The position numbers and the translations under genes are program-made. This document shows positions 1 to 40,742 of a DNA stretch of 64,000 bases, one piece after another. Source of the DNA: Mesostigma viride (Eukaryota > Streptophyta > Mesostigmatophyceae > Mesostigmatales > Mesostigmataceae); contig RPFO01000229.1 of assembly GCA_009746045.1 (NCBI GenBank), positions 494,001 to 558,000 on the forward strand, written 5' to 3'. A model generated the notes under the pieces. That model saw nothing but the letters and a program-made list of their open reading frames with translations. It was not told the origin of the DNA and searched no databases. Numbering within the stretch: position 1 is the stretch's first letter; every line of letters begins with the position of its first letter.

Positions 1-2
1 TA

Positions 3-1238
3 CGCCCGGGGGCGCGTGAGGAGGAAAGGTCCTTTCGGCGGACCTGGGACCAGGCAACGGCCCACCAACGACCACACTCGGGGTCGCGGTCGCCAAAGAC
101 GGCCCCAGAGGTCGTACCCTCGGCTGGTCGTGGCAAGGCGGTGGCGGACACGTCTACTGCACAGGCCCAACGTTCGACCCCAGAGGTCGCACCATCGGCT
201 AATCGTGGCAAGTCTGTTGCGGACCCATCTACCGCGAAGACCCAACGATCGACCCCAGAGGTCGCTCCGCCAGAAGCCAGTGGTACGGCTGTCCCCGGCC
301 CGTCGTCCGTGCAGTCAACACGGTCGAATACTGAGGTAGAAATTGCTCAACCTGCGGGTCGCGGTCAGGTGCCAGAAGTTCAGGCGCTCGCGCCAGCAAT
401 TCCGGGCCCGCCGCCCTGTCACCAGGGGTTTGCGCCGGTTGTGCCATGGACGATGGGGGACTACATCCGGCCGCTGCCCGGTCGCACTGTCACCTACGGG
501 GGCAGACGCCCCCGCATGGAGATTTTATCGGTGGCTTGGCATCGGGACGCGGACATCCAGCTGCGGGCTCCATACGAGTGTGGGGGCCATGCGCTAGCGT
601 TTACTCCAGGGCCCTGGTGTTACAAGGACCGAGGGGCGTACATGGAATTGCTGAGAGTGGACCTGTATCCCCACATCCCCCACCGGGTGCCTCGGCAGAT
701 CACCCCTGGTGAGCCCTTTCCGTTCAGTGTGGATGGGGTGACGCGTTACGCCCCGGAGGGCGATCATTGGGATTACCATGTGGCGGGTTTCCCCCGTGTG
801 GTGAAGCCCCCCAAGCTGGCTCCGAACGCTTTGGCGTTCCTGCACGGCGTCGCCCCCGACTTCATGGATGATCGCTTGGGCCCGCCGGCAACGGAGGTCG
901 ATCTGGGACAGGTGGCCACCGTGATGCTGGGTATGGGGGAAACATATGTGGCGGATTACCGCTGTGGGGTAGTGGACAGGAACGTCAAGTCCCTTCTGTT
1001 CACCTTCCCGGAGTACATGGCCGCCTTCCTCTCCATGTGGCCTCCCAACGCGTGGGACCGTTTGTCCCTGTCCGGACGCCGTGGCACTGGCAAGCCGGAG
1101 CAGTGGGCCTTCGAGGAGGATCTCCTGAGGTTCCCAGGGACTCGGGGCCCCCAGGCCACGGAGCACGGCGAGCGAGTCTATCGGTGGGCGTACCAGCAGC
1201 AGCAGATGGTGCGGGACAGGCGAGGCCATGGCCGCTGA
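3..1238 (+). CDS. Partial ORF of an LTR retrotransposon, function unknown
   Basis: The frame is open from the left edge of the window to a stop at 1236-1238, so the true start lies outside; the first codon sometimes called (141) is GTG and is not a convincing start. The N-terminal part holds three diverged copies of a roughly 25-residue repeat around the motif QRSTPEVAP, followed by a Pro/Ala-rich linker. The C-terminal 250 residues look globular (many Trp, Tyr, Pro), but I see no reverse transcriptase, integrase, RNase H or protease motif. Its position 274 bp upstream of a polypurine tract and 3' LTR makes it the last ORF of the element. It could be the C-terminus of a polyprotein or an accessory ORF. 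No family assignment is offered. Confidence 0.55.
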   Translation, partial: RPGAREEERSFRRTWDQATAHQRPHSGSRSPKTAPEVVPSAGRGKAVADTSTAQAQRSTPEVAPSANRGKSVADPSTAKTQRSTPEVAPPEASGTAVPGPSSVQSTRSNTEVEIAQPAGRGQVPEVQALAPAIPGPPPCHQGFAPVVPWTMGDYIRPLPGRTVTYGGRRPRMEILSVAWHRDADIQLRAPYECGGHALAFTPGPWCYKDRGAYMELLRVDLYPHIPHRVPRQITPGEPFPFSVDGVTRYAPEGDHWDYHVAGFPRVVKPPKLAPNALAFLHGVAPDFMDDRLGPPATEVDLGQVATVMLGMGETYVADYRCGVVDRNVKSLLFTFPEYMAAFLSMWPPNAWDRLSLSGRRGTGKPEQWAFEEDLLRFPGTRGPQATEHGERVYRWAYQQQQMVRDRRGHGR

Positions 1239-1511
1239 CCAGGAGGGTCGGCGGTGGTACGGTGATAGCTGGAAGGATTCCATTATTTGACTACGTCAAG
1301 GCTTGCCCCTGTGTGGCAAGTTCTGGGGGAATTGGTTTTACTAGTCCGATGGGTGAACATGGGCTGGGACATAGTACCCCTATGGTCAATCTGATTTTTG
1401 CCCTGCGTGGCAAGTAGAATAACCCTGTGTGGTTAGTAGCATGTTTGTTGTGTGCTTTCTCTCTTTAGTTGCTGGTCCTTATCTACATGACGGTAGGGAC
1501 TACCGTCCCCC

Positions 1512-1526
1512 GGGGAGGGGGAGGAG
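1512..1526 (+). other. Polypurine tract of LTR retrotransposon
   Basis: A purine-only run (GGGGAGGGGGAGGAG) directly abuts the TGTTGCGAACCC start of the LTR. This is the expected plus-strand priming site. Its position between the last ORF and the LTR fixes the element's orientation as plus. Confidence 0.75.
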
Positions 1527-2212
1527 TGTTGCGAACCCGACCCTTGGAACGGGCGCAACAATGGAATAAATTATGTATTTTGGCTTGTTGTCATAGTCCG
1601 TAGGACTTTGGGACTCATTTCGGGACTTAATTTGGGAATTGTCCCTTGGTCAGGACTTTTGTATGGAACTATGATAGTTTGTGTGATTCGGACCGGTTAT
1701 TTTGGGCCTAGGTTGATGTACGAGATCTTCTAGAGCTAGTAAGCCGGTGCAGTCGCGCCGCGCTGCGTACTTTATAGCTGGTTGAGATATTGTACCCATG
1801 CGTGGATTCTGTAGCCTGGCGAGGGTCGATGTCGACCCGAGGATCTTGTGTGGACTGCATGTTTCGGAATTCTCTGGAAGGCCGGCGCCATGTCGGCGCC
1901 CCTTGCCAGCCTGGTGGCAGACCTAGGTGAAATTGGTCCGAGGACGAGAGTCTCGTCCTCTTGGTTCGGAATAAAGTGTGTGTTTTCACCTGTCTGAACC
2001 TGGGGCATAATTCCAACTGCATTTGGTAGCTCCATCCTAAATGTGGATTGTGTAGATTAATGCAATATTAATCAACGCGAGCCGTAACAGGCCTAAAGCC
2101 ACGCCTGTTCCGTTAATCCCACTCCCAGAGAGTGGTCGTGGTTAGCCAATAAACCGGGAATAACCTACCTTAACAATAGGATCTTTCGCACGACCCAGAT
2201 GGGTTCGTTACA
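1527..2212 (+). mobile_element. 3' LTR of a retrotransposon
   Basis: The 686-bp segment begins TGTTGCGAACCC and ends GGGTTCGTTACA, so the ends form the TG...CA pair with a 12-nt imperfect inverted repeat. It sits immediately after a polypurine tract. The 5' LTR and most of the internal region lie left of the window. The following bases TACAA (2213-2217) are the candidate 5-bp target-site duplication, which needs the left flank for confirmation. Gypsy versus Copia cannot be decided without the pol region. Confidence 0.75.
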
Positions 2213-2217
2213 TACAA

Positions 2218-3148
2218 CTAACTATACATCACAAAACTACACGCAGCAACAGCGCTGCCGGCCCACCATGCAGGCCTGGAAGGGATCTAGACCGCATGGG
2301 TCGCGACAAAGTCGGCCCGGGTGCGGCGGAATAACACATCAGCCACGGTGCGAGTGAGGGCGAGTGACAGGCGCTGCCGCCAATACGAGGACCACGTGCG
2401 GGCCGACCACGGGGCGGTCTGACCCTCGAGCCTGAATATATATATTGATTATTTTTAATTTAAGCTACTATAACCAGTATATTTGTCGCATCGGCCCTTG
2501 TAGTGGCCAGCCACCTGGCAGTATCTGCGCCGGGCACTTCTAAGTACAGCCAGATCCGTGTGGATCCGCGCTGGCAATGCGGCGAAATCCGGCGGCAAAC
2601 GAAGCGCTGCTCCAATCTCCTTGTTTGGTGTCATGTGAATTTCGTGACCGTGTCGCACAAATTTTTATTTAGATCTATGTCTGTTTTCCTGTGCTGACTT
2701 TGCCCCAATGTTTGGCTAGCTGTTCATGACCTATGGTTGCATAAGCCACATACACCTTCACCTCCATTCCTTTCCATTATCCTGAATGATTCGACAAACA
2801 AGGATATGATGACAGCAGGCTCTTAGAGCTACCATCCAGTCCAGATTCTCCAGATGTCTGGCCTGTGCTGGCACTTGGCAGTCTCATTGATATAAGCAAA
2901 CTTGTTTCATGCTGTTACTGAGCGGCCAATGAAGGCCAAGCTGTTAGCCAGACATATATTCCAGCCAGGTTCCGCGAAGCCATCGGACCCCGCATGCCAT
3001 GAGAATCCGCTTAGTGTGGCATGTGCTTGGCCAGGATTGAATTATGACAATGGTTTGATATCCTTCTGCGTGCCACGAGGGTCTCCCCAAATGTTTCTTG
3101 GGCATAGAAAGGTGGACACCACTGCACTAGACGCATAAACAGCAAGGC
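2218..3148. other. Intergenic region, arabinokinase 3' side
   Basis: About 930 bp between the LTR and the arabinokinase stop codon. I see no supported gene. It must contain the 3' UTR and polyadenylation site of the minus-strand arabinokinase gene, but I could not identify a signal with confidence. Confidence 0.4.
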
Positions 3149-32347
<29,199 letters not shown>

Positions 32348-33271
32348 TTGTGCTCTAGCGGGTAAAAGCAAGCTATTATGAAAAGATATTTTGGCTTCTA
32401 CGTGGTTATTAATTGAGTGGAATAGATGTGCAATGGCTCCGGTCGGCCAACAATGATCAGTGCACCCTTACTTCCAGGAGCAAGGCAAAAAGACCATGAG
32501 CCTCTCCAGCGAAGTAAGCTACTGTAAAGAGGCAATTTTGGCCCTCGAATCCAACTCCATGCTATTGATAAGACGCACCTCCCACGGTCCATCAAAGCAA
32601 ACGGCCGTTTTGCTAGCATGAAAAGATTTTTGCGTGCATATCGGGTAACGTCGATGGCCTTGGCCTACTGCTGCCAGCCTCAAACTTGTCTGCGAAATCA
32701 CCTGAATGCGCGTGATGCCAAGTGTTACTTTTTAGTTGATGAATAACTTCCTTTGGTCAGGGCGAGGGCGCCCCGCACTGGCAATTGGCACGTTGCCAAC
32801 TTGCCATCGAGCATCCCACTAGAGGATCCTGGAGGATCTCAAAACTTGCTGTGGCTGAACTTCGGACAGAATCTCTGAACTAGAGAAACGGTTCCAGTCT
32901 GAGAGTTGCCAGCTAGCTCACCGTTTGCACAGATCCCTAATTAGCTCCTGCAAGTTCCCAGCCAATTATGTGCGCTGTGGTAATCAACAACAAAAACAAC
33001 CAACTTTCCCCAGCCCTTGTCAATTGCTAGGCGTCTAGTACAGCGCGGGTAGCCACAGCATATCGATTTGGCAGGGATGATTATGGATTCTTTATGACGA
33101 GGCACAATAATAAAGTATCTCAACCGGACCGCAATAAAAATTAATAAACTTACATTACTCCTGTGCCTCTATTGGAAGGTAATGGACGATGCAGCTGCTG
33201 CCTGTCTTTATCTGATTGAATGGTTAGAATGCCATGCATTTTGGCGATAAAGTGAGGGTGTTTTGCGAGTA
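32348..33271. promoter_or_regulatory. Divergent intergenic region between ARA1 and TPR gene
   Basis: The two start codons face away from each other across 924 bp. No gene or clear element is visible. The region must hold both 5' UTRs and promoters; I could not identify a convincing TATA or initiator motif. Confidence 0.5.
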
Positions 33272-35390
33272 ATGATGAGAAAGACAGGCTTTCTGGGCTT
33301 ATGGGGTAGCAAGAAAAAAGAGGGTAGCGAGGATGAGATTAAGCGAGCACAATCGTATGCGCCAGGCTCCTCAGCAAGGCCGGCTTCTCGCAAGGGCAAG
33401 ATACCATTCAATCCCTTCTCAAAAAAGAAATCTCCCGAAGCGCCTCCTGTAGCTTTAGACCCTTCCCAGATGGTCCCTCTTGACGAGAATGGACAGCCCC
33501 CTCTGTTCTATGTCCGTCACGTTGATTCAAAGGTCGACGGATTTTACCTCCAGGCCGTTGCGATGCTTCAAGGTCACGACTTCACGGCTGTCCTCGAGAA
33601 TCTAGACGCTGCGCTGAAGCGGCTGGAAAAGATATCTGGCAAGAACCATCCCGACGTCGTCTACTGCCTTTCCTGTAAAGCCACCGTCTTAGCGGAAACA
33701 TGTTCTTTTGACGATGCGGAATCGGCCGCTACCCGAGCTTTGAAGATAATGGAAGTTAGCGAGTATGCTTTCGTTCCAGAAACAGCAATTAACCTTCGCC
33801 TGCTGCTGGCAGTCGCCGCCCGGGGCCGGCATCTGTACGACATCTCAGCCTTCCACTACAAGGCGGCAGCGAAGCAGGCGCGGGAGGAACTCGGGCCAAT
33901 GCATCCCAAGGTTGCATCCACGCTCAGCAGCCTAGCAGAGATGTTAGGTAGAAGCGGGCAGCTGCTGGAGGCATCCGAGGCGGCCGGGCACGCGCTAACA
34001 ATAGCCATCCGAGTGTTTGGTGAAGAAGACCCGGTGACCTTGGGCTACAAGAAGAATTTCGACATGATCCGGTTTCTTCTCAAGAGGTGAGCTGGCACAC
34101 GAAGATGGCAGCAGTTTGGTCCCAGCACTGAGTGCAGCAAGGGATGCCAGGAATATGGTCCCAGCGAGGGTGCTAATGATGACGCCAACATCATGTGTCT
34201 TGTGCCTGTCACAGCCGCAGCATTAGGCACATGGAAGCGTTTGCGATGCTTAGAATCATCATTTGAAATGCGAGGATGCCCCCATGGTCAGTCTACATTC
34301 CTTCTACGTATGAATATTGATAATGCCTGTAGCCTCCCTTCATGCATTGAGCCTCCCGCTATGCCTGTAGCCTCCTTGTATGGTTCAAGCCGCCCACTCC
34401 CCTTCTCTTCTCTCTCCCACACCCCTCTTCCCCCTCACCTCCCACATGTTTGGAAGGAACCAATGTTAAGGATATGTTCCACAGGAATAGATACAAGGAT
34501 AATGTTTGGACTGTGGGTTCTGACCCCTGTGAGGGAAGGCCTCCAGGAAGCCTAGGATTGCTGCGTTAGATAGGTCACCGTGTTCTTTATTCTGGCGCAG
34601 GGTGGCGCCCACGGTTTTAGAGAAAATTACACGTATTGGGAATGGGGTGATAAGAACACTTGGGTCTACAACATCGTATTTATGGTGGAAACAGCGCAGG
34701 CCAGAAATCTGGAGAACATGTGATTGACAGCTGGCACAGGCGTGAGTGGGTTTTCCATTGGCATGGTATTGGTCTGTCATTGGGAACTGTTTGGACTGGC
34801 AGTGCTGCTGTTACACAGCGCAGCATGCTTTATTTACTCTGGCGCAGGCAAGGGGCACACAGTGTCACCGTTTTATGTAGGAACTGACATGACATGAATC
34901 ATTGGGAATGCAACGTTGGTGGCGTTGCTTCATGCCTTGACACTTATTGACTAGTTTGAACTTAATGACTAGTTTAAACCTATTCATCAACAGATGTTAT
35001 CTTATTTGTCATAGCTTACTTATTTATCTACGTATGTTATCTTATTTATTATCAATATGCGTTTCATGCCACGCTCACCTCCATAATTTATCATTCTCAA
35101 TGAATATATATTTGTTCTGGCGCAGGTACGGCGCGATCGCCACCGTGTCGACCACACCCCGCAAGGACGAAGAGGAGGCAGCGCGCGACGCCCGCCGCAA
35201 GTCCTGGGACGCATCCAGGGACTTTGCGGGCAACTACGACTATGCCGCGCGGGGCAGGTCCGACGCGCTGGACACCGTGTACCCCGTGGAGAAGACCCCC
35301 AAGTCTGGCGAGGGGCATGATGATGGGTTCTCATTCCATCCGGATGTGGATAGGGCGGACGCGAATGGTGACAGCTCGGATGATGACTAG
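33272..35390 (+). CDS. TPR protein, kinesin light chain-like
   Basis: Two exons, 33272-34086 and 35126-35390, join AG|G in phase and give 359 residues. The tandem ATG codons at 33272 and 33275 are the natural start; the frame opens nine bases earlier only with a TTG. Residues 1-60 are basic and Ser/Pro-rich with little predicted order. Residues 75-270 form about four or five degenerate TPR helix pairs (YLQAVAMLQGHDFTAVLENL, NHPDVVYCLSCKATVLAE, HPKVASTLSSLAEMLGRSG, FGEEDPVTLGY), the arrangement of kinesin-light-chain/TPR_10 proteins. The last 85 residues are acidic and charged (KDEEEAARDARRKS; DSSDDD end). TPRs bind protein partners; the partner is unknown. The gene is divergent from ARA1. Family is confident, precise orthology is not. 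Confidence 0.85.
34585..34880 (+). repeat. Two echo copies of the TPR gene exon 2 acceptor
   Basis: The exon 2 acceptor edge (TTTGTTCTGGCGCAGGTACG, then GCGCGATCGCCACCGTG, from 35111) is preceded in the same intron by 34587-34618 (TTTATTCTGGCGCAGGGTGG, then CGCCCACGGTTTT) and 34832-34874 (TTTACTCTGGCGCAGGCAAG, then ACAGTGTCACCGTTTT). All three keep a perfect GCGCAG acceptor after a pyrimidine-rich stretch. Spacing is about 245-275 bp. Confidence 0.75.
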
Positions 35391-35854
35391 CTTGATCACC
35401 AACATTGGATGACGGCACGGATGATTGGGAAACTAAGTTGAATTCGCGTGGGCATCCGTGGGGGCATTCACTCGTGCCATGCCGTTGGGCTGCCAGAGCA
35501 AGAGGTTTTCTATTTGGTCGTCCTGTTGGGCGATTAGTCGGGTGATGTCTAGGGATGGCTGGTGGCTGCTATCCCACAATGATTATTCCTAATTGTCTTC
35601 GGGCTTGCTGGAGGAAGGATGTTGCCAGCGGTTTGAGGGAGGGCTCTGGTGGAGTGTGTCATTTATGGCAGGTGGTTTGCCTGCTTGCTGCGAAACAGAG
35701 AACATGATTGCCTCAGTCGGGTTCTTGTTTGATGGAGACAGCCAGCACAGGCCTGTGGAAGGTATTGCAAGGACCCCGATCAGTAGCTGCAAGCAGCCAT
35801 TAGGCGTGCAGCTGTGTACATAGTGGCTTACCGATAGGGTGTCTGAAACAGCCA
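35391..35854. other. 3' flank of TPR gene
   Basis: About 460 bp after the stop codon. It holds the 3' UTR; I see no gene or repeat in it. Confidence 0.4.
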
Positions 35855-35930
35855 AATTAAATTAAATTTAAATTTAAATTTAATTCAAACATATCTCCGT
35901 TGGGAGTACATGTAGCACATATCCCTGAGA
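35855..35930 (-). mobile_element. Retroelement 3' tail (minus orientation)
   Basis: On the minus strand this reads ATATGTGCTACATGTACTCC then CAACGGAG, followed by an (AAATT)n tail at 35855-35885. The same hairpin-plus-tail is present at 42602-42664 and 59345-59438 on the plus strand. It marks the end of a non-LTR retroelement or SINE family. Confidence 0.6.
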
Positions 35931-36021
35931 AGGGGCATATGGCTTTTAATACATTCTCAGGCTACTTCCAGTGTCATGGCTGTATTTGTGGCGCGCCGGT
36001 TGATGGAGGAGGTGCGTCGCA

Positions 36022-36023
<2 letters not shown>

Positions 36024-36063
<40 letters not shown>

Positions 36064-36064
36064 C
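36024..36064. repeat. (GTAA)n microsatellite
   Basis: About ten GTAA tetranucleotides. Simple repeat. Confidence 0.9.
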
Positions 36065-36308
36065 TTGCGTGTCATGTGCAAAGGCATGCCACGGAGCACT
36101 ATGCTAATCTCATTAGAAAAAATAATTACACAAAAGTTTAAACAAATATCGTCTGCATCATTCCCATTAAGCACTAGATGGGGATGTAATCCTCATCAGA
36201 GCTGTCCTCTACTGTAATGGCAGACGAGGCGGTAGTGTAGCGGCTAGATCCTTAGGGCCAATAACCTCCACCTGCGGACTTCTACCCGACCTGGCTAGCA
36301 ACGGGCCG

Positions 36309-36590
36309 TTGGGCCCGTGGGGAGAAAACAGGAGCATACGTACCCCTCAGGAAGGTGCTTATCGCAACTTGTCCCATCGCAAACCACGTACTGGCAAACT
36401 TGCGCGCGCCCGGCCCCGGCGCGGCGCGACCCGGACCTATGTGACACAACTGCTTGAAGATGCAGGGCTTCTGGGACTATCGGTACTGCACGCCCGCATG
36501 ATTCACTACAATACGCTTCCGCGGACACCTTTTTCAGCGGGGAAAGTGCCCCCGGGCTTCCGGGGCAAATTCAGCAAGCGCTGCGGAACT
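36309..36590 (+). pseudogene. Possible LINE C-terminal fragment
   Basis: A 94-residue open frame contains RPRRGATRTYVTQLLEDAGL, reminiscent of the conserved segment near the end of many LINE ORF2 proteins (basic, then a Thr-Tyr-containing helix). No other domain is present. It may be an older fragment of the same LINE family found downstream. Weak call. Confidence 0.3.
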
Positions 36591-37344
36591 TAGATACTAA
36601 AATTTCGTTTTTGGTTCGTACCGTACAGCCAATCATTTTGCGCCCGGATCAAATTGTGATCTGGGCACTGAACACAAAAATTTCAGCGGAACGTACGAAA
36701 AACCAACGCAACTACAGAAAATTTTCAGTGACGAAACTGTAGTACCGTGTACCAAGCAAAGTATAGTAGGACTTCGCTAAAATCACGTTCGGAATTTTTC
36801 CCCGCAAGATTCCCCCGCAAGATTCCCCCGCACGATTCCCCCCGCTAGGTTCAGGCTCCAGTCGATGCTCGCCAAATGGCGCAAAAAAAGAAACATATGT
36901 TAAAATCAACGGTGCAAATCCTCGTTACCGCTCGGGTAACATTCTCACTCATTTCGCGTCTCCTACGAACCGTATTGTAGTGTGACAAGGAGAAATGAGC
37001 TGCCATCTGCGATAAGCACATTCCGTCGCATTGGCCCTGATGGTTTTAATTCCGCTGGTCTTCATTTTTGTTTACTATATCAAGGCTTTCGACACGCCCC
37101 TCTGGGAGGCTCTTTGGGCCATCTTAGCTCTGGACCGCGTGCCCCCAGCGTTTATTGCTGCCATATTCGCCGGCTGTATGAGGGCTCACAGGCAGTAGTG
37201 CGGACTGCGGAGGGCACCACCCCACCATTCCCCCTTCATCACGGGGTGTGGCAAGATCAGAATGTCTTGTCCCCATACCTGTTCATTATTGTCGTTGATC
37301 ACGTCATGCGCCAGGCACGTGCACGCTTTACTGCTCTTAAGGGG

Positions 37345-39225
37345 ACGTGGCGCGCCGAATATTTTCCGCGCCAAAAAATTCGCGGTACCGTCCGTACGGT
37401 GTATAATGTGTGCCCGGACCGCTCAACACTCGCGGAGGTGGCCATGGCGGCATGCCTTTATGCAATATTAATCGATATGGCACGTAAACAGCTAGAAAAA
37501 ATGCTTGAATTTCGCAGAAGATTAGTTGATGACCACATTTCATGGCGGAAAGCTTACGGTTTGCAATATCGCTAATTTCTCGAACGGCTACGGGCGCGGG
37601 GGTCCAGGATATAATTTCTCTTGCGGATCATGAAATTTAATGCAGGTTTACGGCAGCTATTGTGAGGCAACGTAGGCTCTAAAGACTGATTATGAAGCTT
37701 ACTTAATGGCGTTGTCGAGTTTGTGCCGAAGCTTCCCGGTTTCTTTTACATTTCCGGCATTCAAGGTAAGAACCTACGCAGGCCTGCGCATGTCGCCTTC
37801 GACGTATTCACGGAAGGCGCACCTTCCTTGTTCGCCTGATCAATGGATGATGTCTTTTATTGTTCGAGCTTGCGTGCCAGTTTATGCATGAAACATTTCC
37901 ACGCAGGCAGGTGCATTGACGTCGGCCTTTCGCCTTTTTTTCGGGCAGTTTCCCTGCAGGAAGCGCTCCATTTCTTTCGGTTGCATCGTCAGATTCCTAG
38001 CTATTTCGTACAATTTCGTGTAGTTTGTGGCTGGCATGCTAAATGCGCCGAGGTCAAGTTGTTGGTAATGTGTTGACATTTGTTTTCCATAATCCTTTGG
38101 ACATGAGCTTGCTCAGACGCTTTGTTATGTGCCGGATCTGACACGCCTGTTTTAGTAACGACATCCGGCATGTGCCTAGAGGCTAACAAGCTGGCATCAG
38201 CTTCTTAGCAAATTGTCATATTGGAAAGGAAGGTGAGAGTGGTTCTTTTGCTGGCCATACTGCATGAGTGGCATTGCATTAGATAGGTGTTTCCATTGCT
38301 TTCCTTGAGCTATAACCATTAAGACTTCCCTGCTATGTGTGCAGCAAGGCAAGCTGGATAGGATGTGAATGATTGGCAGACAACATGTATGATTTGCTGC
38401 CAAGTTTGCAGGCTGCAGTTGCCTCTATTGCTTGGGCAGTCTTTCTAAGGTTTTTACACGTATACTTGCTGAGTTCTTGGCATAAATTTACATGGTAACC
38501 TTGGGCTGAGCATAGTGTATGCTCTCTTGGTGCGTGTATGCCTAGCGATGGTGTTGCTATGCGCACGCTGGCAAGGCTGGCCATGCTGAGGGCAGGGGAG
38601 GGCAGATGAGGTGCCCAGCCTTTTCTTATGTTGTGTGATCGAGTTGGGCATGTTTTTTGGCTTCTTGGATGGAAAACATGATGTCTAGGTGGCCTTATAC
38701 ACAGAAAAACCTCATTTAGCGTATGTTCAGGTTTTAGCACGCAAAACCTTATAACTTGAGCTAGACTTGTCGGAATGACCTGGGACTTGGACCACTGCTG
38801 TCCCCCTGTTAGCCGGATTTTCGCTTGATTTTGTGGCCTTATTTGAAGTGTTTATGATACATTTATTCCCAATGTCCGGTAAAAAAAGACCTGTTTTGCG
38901 GGAAAATTAATAACTGTTCAAGGTTTTGCCATTTCCATGATGTAAATAGCTCAGCAAGCTACACACTCAGGGAACTACAAATGGTTGATTTTTGGTTGCC
39001 AACAAGTGTGTGCATTGGCTGGGGCATACCCAGCCCTAATTAGCGTCTTTTTCTATTTATAGCGCAATATTGGCGTATACTTGGGGGTAGTACCCCCAAC
39101 AAGTGCATGGACAACTCACAAGAGATGTTATTTAGTGCCCGCAATCATATTTCAGCATTGTGCAAATGAATTTCAAGTGTTATTACCATAGTTCAATTTT
39201 TAAGGGTTTTGGGGTGCCACCTCCC
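37345..39225. other. Probable insertion splitting the LINE reverse transcriptase
   Basis: About 1.9 kb separates the GVWQ...LSPYLF block from YADD. The 9-mer CTTAAGGGG occurs at both candidate edges (37336-37344, 39226-39234) and may be a TSD, or chance. The interior has no gene I can support. Confidence 0.35.
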
Positions 39226-39438
39226 CTTAAGGGGTCCGAGCCCGGCTTGCATGGACATCCTTAACGATCGCGAATATGGCGCGGCGGTGGCCCTGGCTAC
39301 CGCCTGTCCGACCTGATTTATGCGGATGATACCACCCTCATCGAGCGCCCCGAGCACATTCAGACCTGGCTGTACTGTCTGGGCTTGGCGCGGGCGGTGC
39401 GGTTGGAGATTAGCGTCAAAACTGAGGCGATGGTGATT

Positions 39439-39933
39439 GATTAATTAATTAATTAATTAATTAAACACGTGCTCCCGTTGGGGAGTCGCGGAGCACCAAA
39501 GTGCTTTTAATCCCTGTGTGTGCACAACAGGAGAAAGGGCAGAGACCCCCAGTCTCCTTCATCATTGCCTAATTAATTAATTAATAAGACTCGTGCTCCC
39601 GTTGGGGAGTTCATGCCTAAGGCATGCCACAGCTGCATTCGGGCACGCTAGCTAAACGGACACGCTAACGATCCGGCCGGCAATCTGTGGGTGCAATAAG
39701 ACGCATGTGAGCATGGCATAACAAGGAGCGTGGGCAAGTAATCTGATCGTAGCCAGGACGTAGCATGGCTGTACAAGGACTAAGCTAAGGCTATGGCTGG
39801 TTATGTACCGTGCGTTACTAGCGGTGCACGTGACTAGGTATGGTGGCACAGCTAGGCAAACATTCTAAGCATGGCTGCCATAGCGGCAGTGACTACCAAT
39901 GGATACAAGCTAGGGCTACAAGCTATTCTAGCC
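39439..39933 (-). mobile_element. SINE-like retroinsertion with 11-bp TSD
   Basis: The LINE frame is interrupted by about 495 bp flanked by perfect CGATGGTGATT repeats (39428-39438 and 39934-39944). The insert ends on the minus strand in a (TTAATT)n tail preceded by the hairpin CTCCCCAACGGGAG. A second hairpin-plus-tail at 39571-39612 inside it suggests a dimer or a nested copy. It has no coding capacity. RNA polymerase III boxes were not convincingly identified. Confidence 0.7.
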
Positions 39934-40742
39934 CGATGGTGATTGGGGCTACCAGTCGCCCGCCGCTGCCGGGGCTGCTAGACGGGAAGGAGGTCGAGTT
40001 CCATGATCGCTTCAAACTGCTGGGGAGCATGCTCCCTGACACCGCCGACGATGTGGACATCCGCATCGGCCTGGCCTGGGCTAGGCATCGTTCGCTCAAA
40101 ACCTACTGGCACTCGAAGGACCTGGTCGAGCACCGCAATCGCATGCTGCTCAAGGTCCTGGTCCTCACGGTGCTCACCTATGGCGCCGAGGCATGCATGG
40201 ACGCTCACGGACACGCTGGCCACACGGCTGAACGGCACGGTAACCAGGATGCTCCGCCAGGCCCTGAACGTAGGGTTTTCCACACATACCTGTCTTTAGA
40301 ATCTTTGTATCAGGCCGGTATGTCTCGTATTTCGGACGAGATAAGACAGCGTAGGATAGCATTCGTAGGACATCTTGCATGCTCGCACCAGTCAGGTAGA
40401 CACCGACCTTGGTCTGGCCGGCCCCCAGCGGCTTGGACAGCCAGGGCGGCATGTCCTGACCTGGCCTGGCCCCAAGGACATTCCTAATAAGATATAGGTA
40501 AACATGCCATGACCTACCCACAGCAGTTGCTGGCTGAGCTAGTGGTCCCAGCCCCGTTTGAACATCGCATTCACTAGATCCTCTCTCTTGCTTGCATGGA
40601 CTGCAATATGCAGAACAAGAAGAGGTGGAAGACGATTGTCCAGGCTCAAATGCCAGCCTCTGTGGGCAAGCCCCCCCCCCCCAAGAGGACGGGGCGCTCT
40701 GCTGAGTAGAATAGTTGGGTTTTCTAGATTAGATTAGCTTAA

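Noticed and set aside
594-1283. 229-residue minus-strand frame opposite the retroelement ORF
   Set aside because: The plus-strand frame extends to the window edge, has repeats and fits the LTR orientation; the minus frame is its shadow.
36220-36300. tRNA-like sequence with GGCGGTAGTGTAGCGG start
   Set aside because: It resembles an A-box-like word, but no cloverleaf or matching acceptor stem could be formed by eye.
39840-40487. 215-residue ORF as a host gene
   Set aside because: Its sequence (FKLLGSMLPDTADDVDIRIG and following blocks) is the C-terminal part of the LINE, and its start lies in the SINE-like insertion.
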